Source: an uncultured Commensalibacter sp. (lineage in GTDB: Bacteria; Pseudomonadota; Alphaproteobacteria; Acetobacterales; Acetobacteraceae). From it: a DNA stretch of 64,000 nt. The stretch lies in NCBI GenBank assembly GCA_945266285.1, contig CALYOP010000002.1:1-64000 (forward strand). The letters run 5' to 3'. Of this stretch, positions 1 to 9,138 are shown in pieces. The notes under the pieces are model-generated. The model was not told the origin of the DNA and did not search any database. It saw only the letters and a list, made by a program, of their open reading frames with translations. The position numbers and the translations under genes are program-made. Position 1 is the first letter of the stretch; each line of letters starts with the position of its first letter.

Positions 1-304
1 AAATAAATAAAAATCTAATACCAATCCCCGATTCCTTACAAACAAACCCCCTCAGCCAGATAATCGTTCTAAAATAACTTATATATGGAAAATAATTAAA
101 AGCTATTAATTCGCAAATACATCTTGTGTTTATAGAAACAAAAATGAAAATATTTGGGTTTCAAAAATAACATTTTTTATTTATATTTATATAAAATTAA
201 CTCAACCACCCTTCAATTATTAACAATTTCATTAAAATTGTAGGTTATAATAAAAATAGTTACTAAAAATTGTATTAATTACAGATTCCATTACAGGTGA
301 TCCA
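1..304. other. AT-rich upstream region without a visible gene
   Basis: Very A+T-rich leader of the first gene. The only site I can point to is a TATAAT hexamer at 246-251, without a convincing -35 element at the right distance, and a ribosome-binding AGGTG just before the ATG at 305. No RNA gene or repeat is seen. Confidence 0.5.
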
Positions 305-370
305 ATGAGACTCAATTATATTAATCAAGCTGATCTAGCCGTAAGCTTCACCTATGAAGGTTATCAAATA

Positions 371-1260
371 GGAGGACTTTCCGGAATTGATTATGATGCG
401 AAAACGGATACTTATATTGCAGAATCAGATAATGGTACGGATGGAAAACCACCAGCGATTTTTAAATTCCAATTTACAGGATTAACTAATCCTGATGGTA
501 CACCAAAAATTAATATAATTGGGACTCCTATTCCTTTAAAGGGTGTTTCTAATGTTGAATCCGTTCGTTTTGATCCGAACGGTAATGGTTTTTGGGTTAC
601 AACCGAAGAAAGCAAACCGCATATTTACCATTATGATAAAAATGGTGTTTCAACAAAATTAAAAGTTCCAGCTTATATTGAAAATGGTGCTCGAGCTGAT
701 TTAAGCCTTAAAGGTGCGACTTTTGCTCCAGATGGATCTTACTTTGTTTCTATGGAACGAAATTTAACCAATGATCCAACGGGTTATTCCCGTATCCTTA
801 AATATGATAAAAACAAAAATTTAGTTGGCGAATATGTTTATTTCACAGATAGGCCCTCAACCGTAGGAGCAACCTCAAACGGTATTTCAGAGATTCTCGT
901 ACTTGATAATACACATTTGCTTGTCTTGGAACGCGGTTTTAATGCCAATATTAATGAACATGCAAATCCTAATCAATCGGTCAACCCTGTTCGTATTTAT
1001 AAAATTGACTTATCCCATGCTCAGAATGTCATCGGACAAAGTTCGCTATCTTCCGCTCCTTCTGCTGTCAGTAAAAAATTAGTTTTTGATTCAAGAAATC
1101 CTTCTATTGCTGGAACACTAACAACCGAAGCTAACAAAATCGATAATATTGAAGGGATGACATTAGGCCCAAAATTACCAAATGGACATCAAAGTATTGT
1201 TTTAGTTTCTGATAATAATTTCAACCCAATCCAAGCAAAAACACAATTTATCAGTTTGGA
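371..1260 (+). repeat. Phytase-like domain, copy 1
   Basis: First unit of a diverged tandem duplication of about 0.9 kb inside the frameshifted secreted-protein gene. It aligns to 1334-2199 at an offset of 963 bases at the start and 939 at the end. Shared protein motifs (GGLSGIDY / GGISGIDY, TLGPKLPNGHQ, KTQFISL) are clear, while third codon positions differ, so the duplication is old. Confidence 0.75.
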
Positions 1261-1333
1261 CATAGAAGATAGTCTCGATTATATCAATCAGCTGGATATT
1301 CCATTCGGAACTGCAGTAAATGGCCATGTTATT

Positions 1334-2199
1334 GGTGGTATTTCTGGAATTGATTATAATCCTGCAACGGGTACCTATCTCATTGAAACAGACCATGATC
1401 CATCAGGTCGCTCTATTGTTTATGAGGTCAGATTAAATGGTTTACTAAGTAGCAATACAAAACCTGAATTAATCATCAACCGAACCCTTACGCTTCAAGG
1501 TCATAATCAAGCAGAATCTATTCGCTATGATCCTCATGGTAACGGTTTTTGGATCACAACTGAGGAAAAAACAGCAGGTATTTATCATTATGATTTTAAT
1601 GGTAAGCTTCTTAATCAATTTCACCTTCCCAGTTGGATGAACAGTCGAATTCAAGGCAACTTAGGTCTTGAGGGTTCAACCTTTTCACCGAATGGTTCTT
1701 ATTTTACCTCTTTGGAAAGAAACCTTAAGGCGATCCTTCTGGATATTCACGTATTATCCAATTCAATCCGAATGGATCGATTGCGCATGAATATGTTTAC
1801 TATACCGATAGACCTTCAAGCATAGGTGCAGCCTCAAATGGTATCTCTGATATTCTTGCCCTTGATGATACCCATCTTCTTGTCTTGGAAAGAGGACATA
1901 AAAGCGGAGTATTAGGCAATCAAGTGCGTATCTATGAAATTGATTTAACAAATGCTCAGGATGTAAAAAATGTACAAAAATTAAATCCTTCTGCCAATCC
2001 TGCCATTCACAAAACGCTTATTTTTGATTCTAATGATCTGTCTATCGCAAACAAATTAAATAATTCTTTAACCAAGATAGATAATATTGAGGGGCTGACA
2101 TTAGGTCCTAAACTGCCAAATGGACATCAAACAATTATCCTTGCTTCTGACAACAATTATAACCCTCAGCAGATTAAAACACAATTTATCAGTCTGGAA
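1334..2199 (+). repeat. Phytase-like domain, copy 2 (contains the frameshift)
   Basis: Second unit of the tandem duplication, matching 371-1260. The frame breaks at about 1729. After the break the downstream frame again follows copy one (EYVYYTDRPSSIGAASNGIS against EYVYFTDRPSTVGATSNGIS), so only one base is out of place and the rest of the domain has been kept. Confidence 0.75.
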
Positions 2200-2690
2200 T
2201 TAGATAATGATAATACCAGTCTTTTAAAAAACGCAGGAATGCAAAAGGCGGATGAAATTCACGTCAAAGGTAGTGGAAACGTCATTACATGCGGCACCGG
2301 TCATAATCAGATATTTGGGGATGTTGGTCATAATGAATATGTTTTAAACAGAGCTTTTAATTCGATTTCAACCTATACTGAGATTGATCATTTTGATGCC
2401 AGCAAAGACGACAAACTTGACCTAAAGAAAACGCTAGCCGATACGACCTTTAAAAATACAACGAAAGATTTTACCAGCCTTCAAAAATATGTTTCCGTAA
2501 CAAACCAAGGAAGCGATGTGAATATCGGTATATCGCAATATGGAGATAATCATTTCACAACGATTGCTACTTTGCATAATCAGAATAACCCCGTGGATTT
2601 AGGTTCTCTCGTCAAACAAGGTGCGATTTCTTATTCGTAAGTTTGTAGAAATATAGATTCGATTTATTGAATTTAAACTTAATATTTAAT

Positions 2691-2724
2691 ATCCCAGCAA
2701 TAATATCGTAATTATTGTTGGGAT
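2691..2724 (+). terminator. Rho-independent terminator after the secreted-protein gene
   Basis: Stem ATCCCAGCAATAAT pairs with ATTATTGTTGGGAT (one G-T pair) around a six-base loop and is followed by a T-rich stretch (TTATTTG). It lies about 50 bases after the stop at 2640. Confidence 0.75.
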
Positions 2725-2998
2725 TTATTTGTAATATGCTGTTCATGTAAAGTGCTATTCATTTTTAAAATGCACATTTTACTAATTAATCTGTTCATTA
2801 TGTCTTTTAAATTCTTATAATTGACCCAGATGGTAATTGTGTTACTTAAATTAGTTGATGTATTCTTTCTGAAGATTATTGTTTTTTAAAAATAATTTCA
2901 TTTATATTTATATATTATTAGCAAATGAAATATTTCTGTCCTTATATCCCTTGATAATTATGATCAATTTTTAGATTATGAATTCAATTCACGACAAT
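2725..2998. other. AT-rich intergenic stretch, nothing recognised
   Basis: Between the terminator of the upstream plus-strand gene and the terminator of clpB. I see no coding potential, tRNA-like fold or repeat here. The whole gap between the convergent genes is about 420 bases. Confidence 0.5.
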
Positions 2999-3006
2999 TA
3001 AAAAAA

Positions 3007-3031
3007 CCTCTTATGAAAAATTCATAAGAGG
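3007..3031 (-). terminator. clpB terminator
   Basis: Perfect 11-base-pair stem (CCTCTTATGAA / TTCATAAGAGG) with a three-base loop, flanked by TTTTTT on the minus strand and TTTT on the plus strand. It is placed to end clpB transcription about 30 bases after the stop and may also work in the other direction. Confidence 0.85.
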
Positions 3032-3063
3032 TTTTGTAGTCCGTACGAAATAGCTGTTAAGTC

Positions 3064-5670
3064 TTAACTTATATCAGCCGCAGGTTGACCACGAATTAAC
3101 AACCCTTGTTCGTTAGCACTAACAGGTATTGTTTCACCATCATGTACCGTGCCCTGTAATAGAAGTTCAGCCAACTGGTTTTGCAAATTACGTTGGATAA
3201 CCCGTTTTAAAGGCCGTGCCCCGTAAACAGGATCGTAACCTGCATTCACCAACCAGTCATAGGCTTTTTCATCGACATTCAGTTCAATCTTACGGTCTAC
3301 GAGTAGTTTTCTTAGACGATCCAACTGAATATCAACAATCTTAGCCATATCTTCTTTTTGCAGTCTGGAGAAAAGAATGATTTCATCCAACCGATTAAGA
3401 AATTCAGGACGGAAGTGCCCTCTTACGACCTTCATGACTTCAGCCTGCACGATATCGGTTGATTCTCCATCGGGTTGCGCTGCAAGTAAATCAGAACCTA
3501 AATTACTCGTCAGAACAATAATTGTATTACGGAAATCAACCGTTCGCCCTTGTCCATCGGTTAAACGACCATCATCAAGGACTTGCAAGAGAATATTAAA
3601 AACATCCTCATGCGCTTTCTCAACTTCATCAAAAAGAATAACCTGATAAGGACGTCTTCTTACCGCTTCGGTTAATATACCCCCTTCTTCATAGCCAACA
3701 TAACCTGGAGGTGCACCGATAAGACGAGCAACGGCATGCTTTTCCATAAACTCGCTCATATCGATTCGAACCATCGCTTTTTCATCATCAAACAAGAAAC
3801 GAGCAAGCGCTTTGGTAAGTTCGGTTTTACCAACCCCAGTTGGGCCAAGAAACAAGAAGGAACCAATCGGACGATTAGGATCCTGTAATCCCGCACGTGC
3901 TCTCCGCACTGCATTGGCGACTGCCTTTAAAGCCGGCTCTTGACCAACCACGCTTTTACGCAGTTCATCTTCCATCCGTAATAACTTAGCCCGTTCCCCT
4001 TCCAGCATACGATCTACTGGAACACCGGTCCAACGCGAAACAACGGCTGCAATTCCTTGTTCGGTGACTGCTTTTGAAACCAACTGATTTTCATCAGGAT
4101 GATCTTGCTGTTGTTCTTGCGCCTCTTCGATCTTGCGTTGAAGATCAGGAATAACCCCATACATTAATTCAGAAGCACGTCCCAGATTACCTTTGCGTTG
4201 CGCCATTTCAACTTCAGAACGTGCCTGATCAAGCTGTTCCTGCATTTTCTGAACATTATTAACCCGATCTTTTTCCGCATGCCATGCGGCTGTCATTGCA
4301 TTGGATTTTTCTTCCAGTTCCGCAATTTCAACTTCCAAAGCCGTTAAACGTTCTTTGCTTGCGGCATCCTCTTCACGTTTTAAGGCTTCGCGCTCGATTT
4401 TTAATTGAATAAGACGACGATCCAATTCGTCCAATGCTTCAGGTTTACTATCAATTTGCATCCGCAAACGGCTAGCTGCTTCATCAACCAGATCAATAGC
4501 TTTATCCGGCAGAAAGCGATCCGTAATATAACGATTAGACAAGGTTGCCGCCGCAACCAAAGCACCATCGGTAATTCTTACCCCATGATGAAGCTCATAT
4601 TTTTCCCGAATACCTCGTAATATCGAAATCGTATCAGCGACCGTGGGTTCTCCAACATAAACGGGTTGGAATCGACGCGCCAAAGCAGCATCTTTTTCAA
4701 TATATTTGCGATATTCATCTAATGTCGTTGCACCAATACAGTGCAATGTTCCACGTGCCAATTCCGGTTTAATTAAATTGGATGCATCCATTGCCCCATC
4801 AGTACGACCGGCACCAACCAGCGTATGCATTTCATCGATAAACAGAATAATCTTGCCAGCTGCGGATTCAATTTCTTTAAGAACAGCTTTAAGACGTTCT
4901 TCAAATTCACCACGATATTTAGCACCAGCAACCAATGCCCCCAAATCAAGGGCAAGTAATTGTTTGTTCTTTAATGCTTCGGGAACATCACCATTAACGA
5001 TACGCAGCGCCAAACCTTCAACAATCGCTGTTTTACCAACACCAGGTTCGCCAATTAAAACAGGGTTGTTTTTTGTACGACGTGCCAATACCTGAACCGT
5101 ACGCCGTATTTCTTCATCACGGCCAATAACGGGATCAAGTTTCCCTTTTCGTGCTATTTCAGTCATATCGCGCGCATATTTCTTTAAAGCATCAAAGCTT
5201 GATTCCGCACTTTGACTATCGACTTTACGGCCCTTACGAATAGCATCAACCGCTTTGTTTAAGCTTTGCGCCGATGCACCACCTTTGACCAATGCTTCGC
5301 CTGCAGGGGTGTCAGAAGCAGCAATAGCAACCAATAAACGATCCTGCGCGACATATTCATCACCGGCTTTTTTTGCTTCCTGTTCAGCAGCATCCAAAAG
5401 ACGGATCAATTCCGGCGTTGCTTGCGGTTGTCCAGCCCCACCGCCTTGCACTTTTGGAATGGCAGATAATGCTTGTTCAACCGCCATTTTAACAATTTGT
5501 GGATCTCCACCAGCAGCACGTATCAATGAAGAAGCTGCTCCTTCTTCATCGTCTAGCAATGCTTTTAGCAAATGTTGCGGTGTTAATTGTTGATGAAAAT
5601 CACGTATAGCTATAGTTTGAGCAGCTTGTAAAAAGCCACGAGAACGTTCTGTAAATTTTTCAATATCCAT
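3064..5670 (-). CDS. clpB: ATP-dependent chaperone ClpB
   Basis: Cytosolic Hsp100 disaggregase that threads aggregated proteins together with DnaK/DnaJ. At 868 residues it has the usual length. In order: a Clp N-domain (about 1-145), first AAA+ module with Walker A GEPGVGKT at 207-214 and Walker B ILFIDE at 275-280, the long coiled-coil middle domain (about 405-525) that marks ClpB rather than ClpA/ClpC, and a second AAA+ module with GPTGVGKT at 609-616. The GYVGYEEGG pore-loop region and sensor GARPLKR follow. The ATG start is preceded by AGAGGGA. An alphaproteobacterial RpoH-type promoter lies about 90 bases upstream and a hairpin terminator follows, so it looks like a single-gene heat-shock unit. 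Confidence 0.97.
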   Translation of the reverse strand: MDIEKFTERSRGFLQAAQTIAIRDFHQQLTPQHLLKALLDDEEGAASSLIRAAGGDPQIVKMAVEQALSAIPKVQGGGAGQPQATPELIRLLDAAEQEAKKAGDEYVAQDRLLVAIAASDTPAGEALVKGGASAQSLNKAVDAIRKGRKVDSQSAESSFDALKKYARDMTEIARKGKLDPVIGRDEEIRRTVQVLARRTKNNPVLIGEPGVGKTAIVEGLALRIVNGDVPEALKNKQLLALDLGALVAGAKYRGEFEERLKAVLKEIESAAGKIILFIDEMHTLVGAGRTDGAMDASNLIKPELARGTLHCIGATTLDEYRKYIEKDAALARRFQPVYVGEPTVADTISILRGIREKYELHHGVRITDGALVAAATLSNRYITDRFLPDKAIDLVDEAASRLRMQIDSKPEALDELDRRLIQLKIEREALKREEDAASKERLTALEVEIAELEEKSNAMTAAWHAEKDRVNNVQKMQEQLDQARSEVEMAQRKGNLGRASELMYGVIPDLQRKIEEAQEQQQDHPDENQLVSKAVTEQGIAAVVSRWTGVPVDRMLEGERAKLLRMEDELRKSVVGQEPALKAVANAVRRARAGLQDPNRPIGSFLFLGPTGVGKTELTKALARFLFDDEKAMVRIDMSEFMEKHAVARLIGAPPGYVGYEEGGILTEAVRRRPYQVILFDEVEKAHEDVFNILLQVLDDGRLTDGQGRTVDFRNTIIVLTSNLGSDLLAAQPDGESTDIVQAEVMKVVRGHFRPEFLNRLDEIILFSRLQKEDMAKIVDIQLDRLRKLLVDRKIELNVDEKAYDWLVNAGYDPVYGARPLKRVIQRNLQNQLAELLLQGTVHDGETIPVSANEQGLLIRGQPAADIS

Positions 5671-5677
5671 ATTAAAT

Positions 5678-5735
5678 GTCCCTCTTAATTAGGCAACAAA
5701 TGAACTCAGCTTTACGTCCCTTTAAATTAGGCAAC
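5678..5735 (-). repeat. Two 20-base direct repeats in the clpB leader
   Basis: GTCCCTCTTAATTAGGCAAC at 5678-5697 and GTCCCTTTAAATTAGGCAAC at 5716-5735 (plus-strand sense) agree at 18 of 20 positions, with starts 38 bases apart. On the clpB strand each ends in a purine-rich block (AAAGGGAC and AGAGGGAC); the second is the clpB ribosome-binding site itself. A GCAACGTTTGTTGC palindrome at 5731-5744 overlaps the upstream copy. Confidence 0.7.
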
Positions 5736-5758
5736 GTTTGTTGCTGTTCATTTATGAA

Positions 5759-5786
5759 ATTTAGGTATTTAGAAAAAATAAACAAG
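5759..5786 (-). promoter_or_regulatory. Candidate RpoH (heat-shock) promoter of clpB
   Basis: On the minus strand CTTG (5786-5783) is followed after 17 bases by CCTAAAT. This is close to the alphaproteobacterial RpoH pattern CTTG-N17-CYTATNT (one mismatch). The spacing to the clpB ATG leaves a leader of about 80 bases. The assignment rests on pattern match and on clpB being a standard RpoH target. Confidence 0.5.
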
Positions 5787-5931
5787 ATATTTCTCAACTA
5801 TTTTTCTAACTTTTGGTTCCCTTTAAAACCAACCTGTCGCCTTTAGATCTATTTTACGCTGAAAAAGTTAATTTTTAACAAAATAAATAAAAAATTCGTA
5901 AAAAGGATTGCATTGATATAAAAGTAAGAAA

Positions 5932-5945
5932 GATAATCATTATTA
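5932..5945 (+). promoter_or_regulatory. Fur-box-like site upstream of feoA
   Basis: GATAATCATTATTA matches the right two thirds of the classical Fur box (GATAATGATAATCATTATC) at 12 of 13 positions over GATAATCATTATC. It ends 20 bases before the feoA start codon, where a repressor would block transcription of the feo genes in iron-replete cells. In Alphaproteobacteria the protein could be Fur or another family member. Confidence 0.5.
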
Positions 5946-5965
5946 AAACATCAATATGATTTGCC

Positions 5966-6214
5966 ATGAAAAAATTTTACCTACACGATCTCCCAATCGG
6001 AACAAAAGGCATTGTTGACTATGTCGAAGATGCATCATCCACTGACAAAATTGCAGAACGCTTACGTGATCTTGGCTTTGTTCATGGAGAATCTGTTGAA
6101 GTTATCGCTTTTGGCCAATTAGGTGCCAACCCTATCGCAGTTCAAATTGGTTCAACCCGCTTTGCCTTACGTCGATCAGAGGCAGCACGCGTGGTTTTAC
6201 GTTCAAGTATATGA
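5966..6214 (+). CDS. feoA: Ferrous iron transport protein FeoA
   Basis: Small cytosolic SH3-like protein that assists FeoB. The 82 residues contain the typical LHDLPIG start, the RLRDLGFVHGESVEV core and the FALRRSEAARV end of the FeoA domain (PF04023). Its stop overlaps the feoB start (ATGA), so the two are translationally coupled. A Fur-like box lies just upstream. No strong ribosome-binding site precedes the ATG. Confidence 0.93.
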   Translation: MKKFYLHDLPIGTKGIVDYVEDASSTDKIAERLRDLGFVHGESVEVIAFGQLGANPIAVQIGSTRFALRRSEAARVVLRSSI

Positions 6215-8070
6215 CAAAAGAAACAGAAAATACTCCGCTTCGTATCGCATTGGTTGGAAATCCCAATTGCGGAAAAACAGCTCTATTTAATCAATTAACC
6301 GGTAGCCGGCAAAAGGTTGCAAACTATGCCGGTGTTACCGTAGAGCGTAAAGAAGGACAATTTATCACACCAAAAGGAAGATCAATCAAACTCATTGATC
6401 TGCCTGGTGCCTATAGTTTGAAAGCTACCAGTCCTGATGAAGTTGTCACGCGTGATATTTGTATGGGCAATTATCATGGAGAACCTGCGCCAGATGCGCT
6501 GATTTGTGTAATTGATGCAACCAATTTAAGACTGCATTTGCGATTTGCACTTGAAATCCAACGCCTGAATCGACCAATGATTATAGCCTTGAATATGGTT
6601 GATATTGCCAAAAGGCGGGGATTAGACATTGATATCCCTAAATTAGAATCCCTTTTAGGTGTTTCAGTTATCCCTACGGTAGCAACACATAAAGGAGGCG
6701 CTGAAAACCTTTTAAAGCGAATAGACCAACCCATTGAACGCCCAAAACATGTTCTAGATGAAAATGCGGACCTCCATGTCGAAGTCAGACGCATTTTAAA
6801 GGAATGTGTAACTGATCGCGCTTTTAAATCTTCGACTCTTGATCGGAAATTAGATCGCTGGATCTTACACCCCATTTGGGGAATGATTATTTTGTTAGTT
6901 CTGCTATTCTTAATGTTTCAGGCGGTGTTTTCTTGGGCACAGCCTTTTATGGATGGCATACAAGATCTAACAACTTGGTTAGGCGTGCATATTGCTCATT
7001 TATTACCTGACGGAATACTGCAAAGCCTGATCATTAATGGTATTTTTGCAGGCGTTGGGACTACGATTGCCTTTCTTCCACAAATTCTTATCTTATTTTT
7101 ATGGATTTTATGTTTGGAAGAATCGGGATATTTACCAAGAGCTGCTTTTTTGCTTGACCGTTTTATGGCTATTGCCGGATTGAATGGTCGCTCTTTTATC
7201 CCTCTTCTTTCCAGTTTTGCCTGCGCAGTTCCGGGGATTATGGCAACACGGACTATTCCAAGTGCCCGTGATCGGTTGGTTACCATTCTGATTGCTCCTC
7301 TGATGACCTGTTCGGCACGATTACCGGTTTATACTTTATTAATCAGTGCTTTTATTCCTTATAAAACCGTTGGATATATCTTTAATTTACAAGGATTGGT
7401 ACTATTTGGACTTTATATCTTAGGGATTGTTGCAGCTTTTATCATTGCATTGGTCTTAAGAAAACGTGATCAATCCTATGAAAATACCTTACTGCTCGAA
7501 CTTCCGTCTTATCGTTTACCCAATTTACGCGATATTCTTTTTGGTCTGTGGCAACGAATTGCTATTTTTGTCAATCGTGTCGGAACGATCATTTTAACGG
7601 TTAGTGTGTTATTATGGGTCTTATCCAGTTTCCCCAGCCCTCCGCCCGGCGCAAAAGGACCCGCCATTGATTACAGTCTTGCTGGTATGGTTGGGCATTG
7701 GATACAACCATTTTTCGCACCTGTTGGTTTTAACTGGGAAATCTGCGTTGCATTAATTTTAGGTTTAGCCGCACGTGAAGTCGCAATTACATCTTTGGCA
7801 ACCGTATATTCACTAGCAGCCGTTGATACAGATTCACCGACTCAATTAATTCAGTTTCTATCTTCTCCAAATTCAAGTTGGACGATTGCAACGGGGCTTT
7901 CTTTCTTGATGTGGTATGTATTTGCACCCCAATGTTTTTCTACCCTAGCAATTATTCGACGTGAAACCAATTCTTGGAAATATGCTACACTTGCAGCACT
8001 TTATCTCTTTGCCATGGCTTATGCTGCATCGTTTATAACATGGCATGTCGCATCCTTTTTCTGTACGTAA
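6211..8070 (+). CDS. feoB: Ferrous iron transporter FeoB
   Basis: Inner-membrane GTP-dependent Fe(II) importer. The N-terminal G domain shows G1 GNPNCGKT (16-23), the switch threonine T43, G3 DLPG (63-66) and G4 NMVD (128-131), followed by the helical spacer. From about residue 220 there are gate and core membrane segments with the conserved Cys-containing stretches FACAVPGIMATRTI and MTCSARLPVYTLL. At 619 residues it is shorter than the E. coli protein (773), mainly at the C terminus. It is coupled to feoA by a four-base overlap and followed closely by a Cys-rich membrane protein. Confidence 0.96.
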   Translation: MTKETENTPLRIALVGNPNCGKTALFNQLTGSRQKVANYAGVTVERKEGQFITPKGRSIKLIDLPGAYSLKATSPDEVVTRDICMGNYHGEPAPDALICVIDATNLRLHLRFALEIQRLNRPMIIALNMVDIAKRRGLDIDIPKLESLLGVSVIPTVATHKGGAENLLKRIDQPIERPKHVLDENADLHVEVRRILKECVTDRAFKSSTLDRKLDRWILHPIWGMIILLVLLFLMFQAVFSWAQPFMDGIQDLTTWLGVHIAHLLPDGILQSLIINGIFAGVGTTIAFLPQILILFLWILCLEESGYLPRAAFLLDRFMAIAGLNGRSFIPLLSSFACAVPGIMATRTIPSARDRLVTILIAPLMTCSARLPVYTLLISAFIPYKTVGYIFNLQGLVLFGLYILGIVAAFIIALVLRKRDQSYENTLLLELPSYRLPNLRDILFGLWQRIAIFVNRVGTIILTVSVLLWVLSSFPSPPPGAKGPAIDYSLAGMVGHWIQPFFAPVGFNWEICVALILGLAAREVAITSLATVYSLAAVDTDSPTQLIQFLSSPNSSWTIATGLSFLMWYVFAPQCFSTLAIIRRETNSWKYATLAALYLFAMAYAASFITWHVASFFCT

Positions 8071-8088
8071 CACATAGGGAGAAAGCAA

Positions 8089-8310
8089 ATGGAAATGGCG
8101 ATCGTTATTTTTATTGTTGCTTTATGTGCCTTATATTGGGTGGGGAGAATTTCCCCATCCGTAACACGGTTTCTTTGGCAAGGATTATCGAAACTTTTAA
8201 AATTAATTCACGCTCCAGCTTCTATACAACAATGGACTTTGAAGCGTTCCATTCCCGATAACGATAATAAATGTAGTGGTTGCAAAAAATGTGGGGGTAA
8301 ATGTCATTAA
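8089..8310 (+). CDS. FeoB-associated Cys-rich membrane protein
   Basis: 73-residue protein with one N-terminal membrane helix (about 3-20) and a C-terminal Cys cluster, CSGCKKCGGKC. This matches the style of small Cys-rich proteins encoded after feoB that are thought to help iron uptake in place of FeoC. It starts 18 bases after feoB with a good ribosome site (AGGGAG, 7 bases from ATG). The Cys cluster could bind Fe or an iron-sulfur cluster; that is inference. The gene end lies in a hairpin shared with the convergent gene. Confidence 0.75.
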   Translation: MEMAIVIFIVALCALYWVGRISPSVTRFLWQGLSKLLKLIHAPASIQQWTLKRSIPDNDNKCSGCKKCGGKCH

Positions 8311-8327
8311 GATGACGTTATTACCCC
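8294..8327. terminator. Hairpin across convergent gene ends (feo / ydcF-like)
   Basis: GGGGTAA (8294-8300) pairs with TTACCCC (8321-8327), and inside it GTCAT pairs with ATGAC around a TAAG loop. It covers the last codons of both convergent genes. A T-rich run follows on the minus strand (ACATTTTTTGC), so it probably ends the minus-strand unit and may slow the feo transcript. Confidence 0.45.
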
Positions 8328-9124
8328 GCAGAAATCCGTGTCAGATATGAAGATAAACTAGAATCCTGTGCAACCAACCTTTGATAGGCATTTTCTATTT
8401 CGTCGGGTATTGTTACATGCGCAATAAAATTAAGTCCTCTTGGTCCGTAACCTTGTTCGTTATCGCGTAGACGTGGGATTTCACCAGTTAATAAACTGAT
8501 GAAACGGTCAACAGGCCAAAGTCCAATACGATTATCCGTAAAGGCAATTTTATCGCCTTCTTGTTTTAGCTGCGGTGTTAAAACGGGCCAATTCCAAAAT
8601 CGTACTTTATTATTCTGATTTTGCCATACATGACGAAAGGTTGCATCTGTACGCCTCTGCATAGTTGGATCCTGAATTAAAATAACATTATGAGGCATTC
8701 GATGTAATTGATTCAGCATATCGCGTGTGAAAAGCGCATTTTGTCCACAATTGGTAGATTGGGTTTCAAGCAAAATCTGATCTTTTTCCAATTCGAAAAA
8801 TTGAATAGCTAGATCGCTTATAATTTCTGCCTCAGATTTATCGCGCGTAGACATATGATGATAATCAGGATGTTTTGCAATTACTTCACGCAGGAAATGC
8901 GTTGAATGCCCGATACCACCGGTAATAACCAAAGGAAGATTCCGCGATTTGGCAAGTTGAATAGCGCCTTCAATATTTGGCAAGACCGCGTGACCCGCCA
9001 ATATAATCATATCGGCTTCAATTGTCTGGGGTATATTCCCAGAAAAATCATCTAATGCCAGAAAAACAGCTATTGTATTCAGTGCTTTAAGTTCACTTGC
9101 ACTCAGATGGAGTAAAGATTTCAT
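8321..9124 (-). CDS. YdcF-family protein (DUF218)
   Basis: Member of the DUF218/YdcF family, whose E. coli member binds S-adenosylmethionine but whose reaction is not known. Visible features are the Rossmann-like start ADMIILAGHAVLPN, the VITGGIGHST motif, the central SEAEI and STNCGQNALFTRDML region, and LIQDPTMQRRTDATFRHVW. It appears cytosolic. I prefer the ATG at 9124, preceded by GGAGAAGAA, over the ATG at 9142 that overlaps the upstream stop but has no ribosome site; this gives 267 residues. It lies directly after the TRIC-like gene and is probably co-transcribed with it. Confidence 0.8.
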   Translation of the reverse strand: MKSLLHLSASELKALNTIAVFLALDDFSGNIPQTIEADMIILAGHAVLPNIEGAIQLAKSRNLPLVITGGIGHSTHFLREVIAKHPDYHHMSTRDKSEAEIISDLAIQFFELEKDQILLETQSTNCGQNALFTRDMLNQLHRMPHNVILIQDPTMQRRTDATFRHVWQNQNNKVRFWNWPVLTPQLKQEGDKIAFTDNRIGLWPVDRFISLLTGEIPRLRDNEQGYGPRGLNFIAHVTIPDEIENAYQRLVAQDSSLSSYLTRISAG

Positions 9125-9138
9125 TTCTTCTCCGCTAT

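Larger units (their letters stand above)
305..2640 (+). pseudogene. Tandem two-domain phytase/esterase-like protein with type I secretion tail, frameshifted
   Basis: Reading starts at the ATG at 305 behind AGGTG and runs in frame to a stop at 1825. The homologous protein resumes in another frame from 1729 to 2640. The product has two copies of a phytase-like/esterase-like beta-propeller domain (PF13449 style, about 300 residues each; shared motifs GGxSGIDY, NGFWxTTEE, LERN, NIEGxTLGPKLPNGHQ). A C-terminal tail of about 130 residues has RTX-like glycine turns (GTGHNQIFGDVGHN), a DKLDLKKTL stretch and an IATLHN...LGSLV end, typical of type I secretion targets. There is no Sec signal peptide. 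In the second copy ERNL is followed by a shifted frame; one missing base near 1727-1729 separates it from a frame encoding GDPSGYSR, which matches NDPTGYSR of copy one. With that base restored the protein would be 778 residues. The second open frame has only a TTG at 1885 and no ribosome site, so it is not a separate gene. The function (extracellular phosphatase or esterase) is inferred from the fold only. Confidence 0.75.

Noticed and set aside
1720..1735. Programmed -1 frameshift in the phytase-like gene
   Set aside because: The sequence AAC CTT AAG GCG is not a slippery heptamer, and I see no strong stem just downstream.
1885..2640. Second open frame as an independent gene
   Set aside because: It starts only at a TTG without ribosome site, and its open frame extends back to 1729, matching the interrupted domain of the upstream frame. 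It is the 3' part of one broken gene.
4706..5095. Long open frames on the strand opposite to clpB (also near 5255-5593)
   Set aside because: They mirror the codon structure of clpB, have no family features and no ribosome sites.
6474..6875. Antisense open frame inside feoB
   Set aside because: Shadow of a clear FeoB G domain; no independent coding signs.
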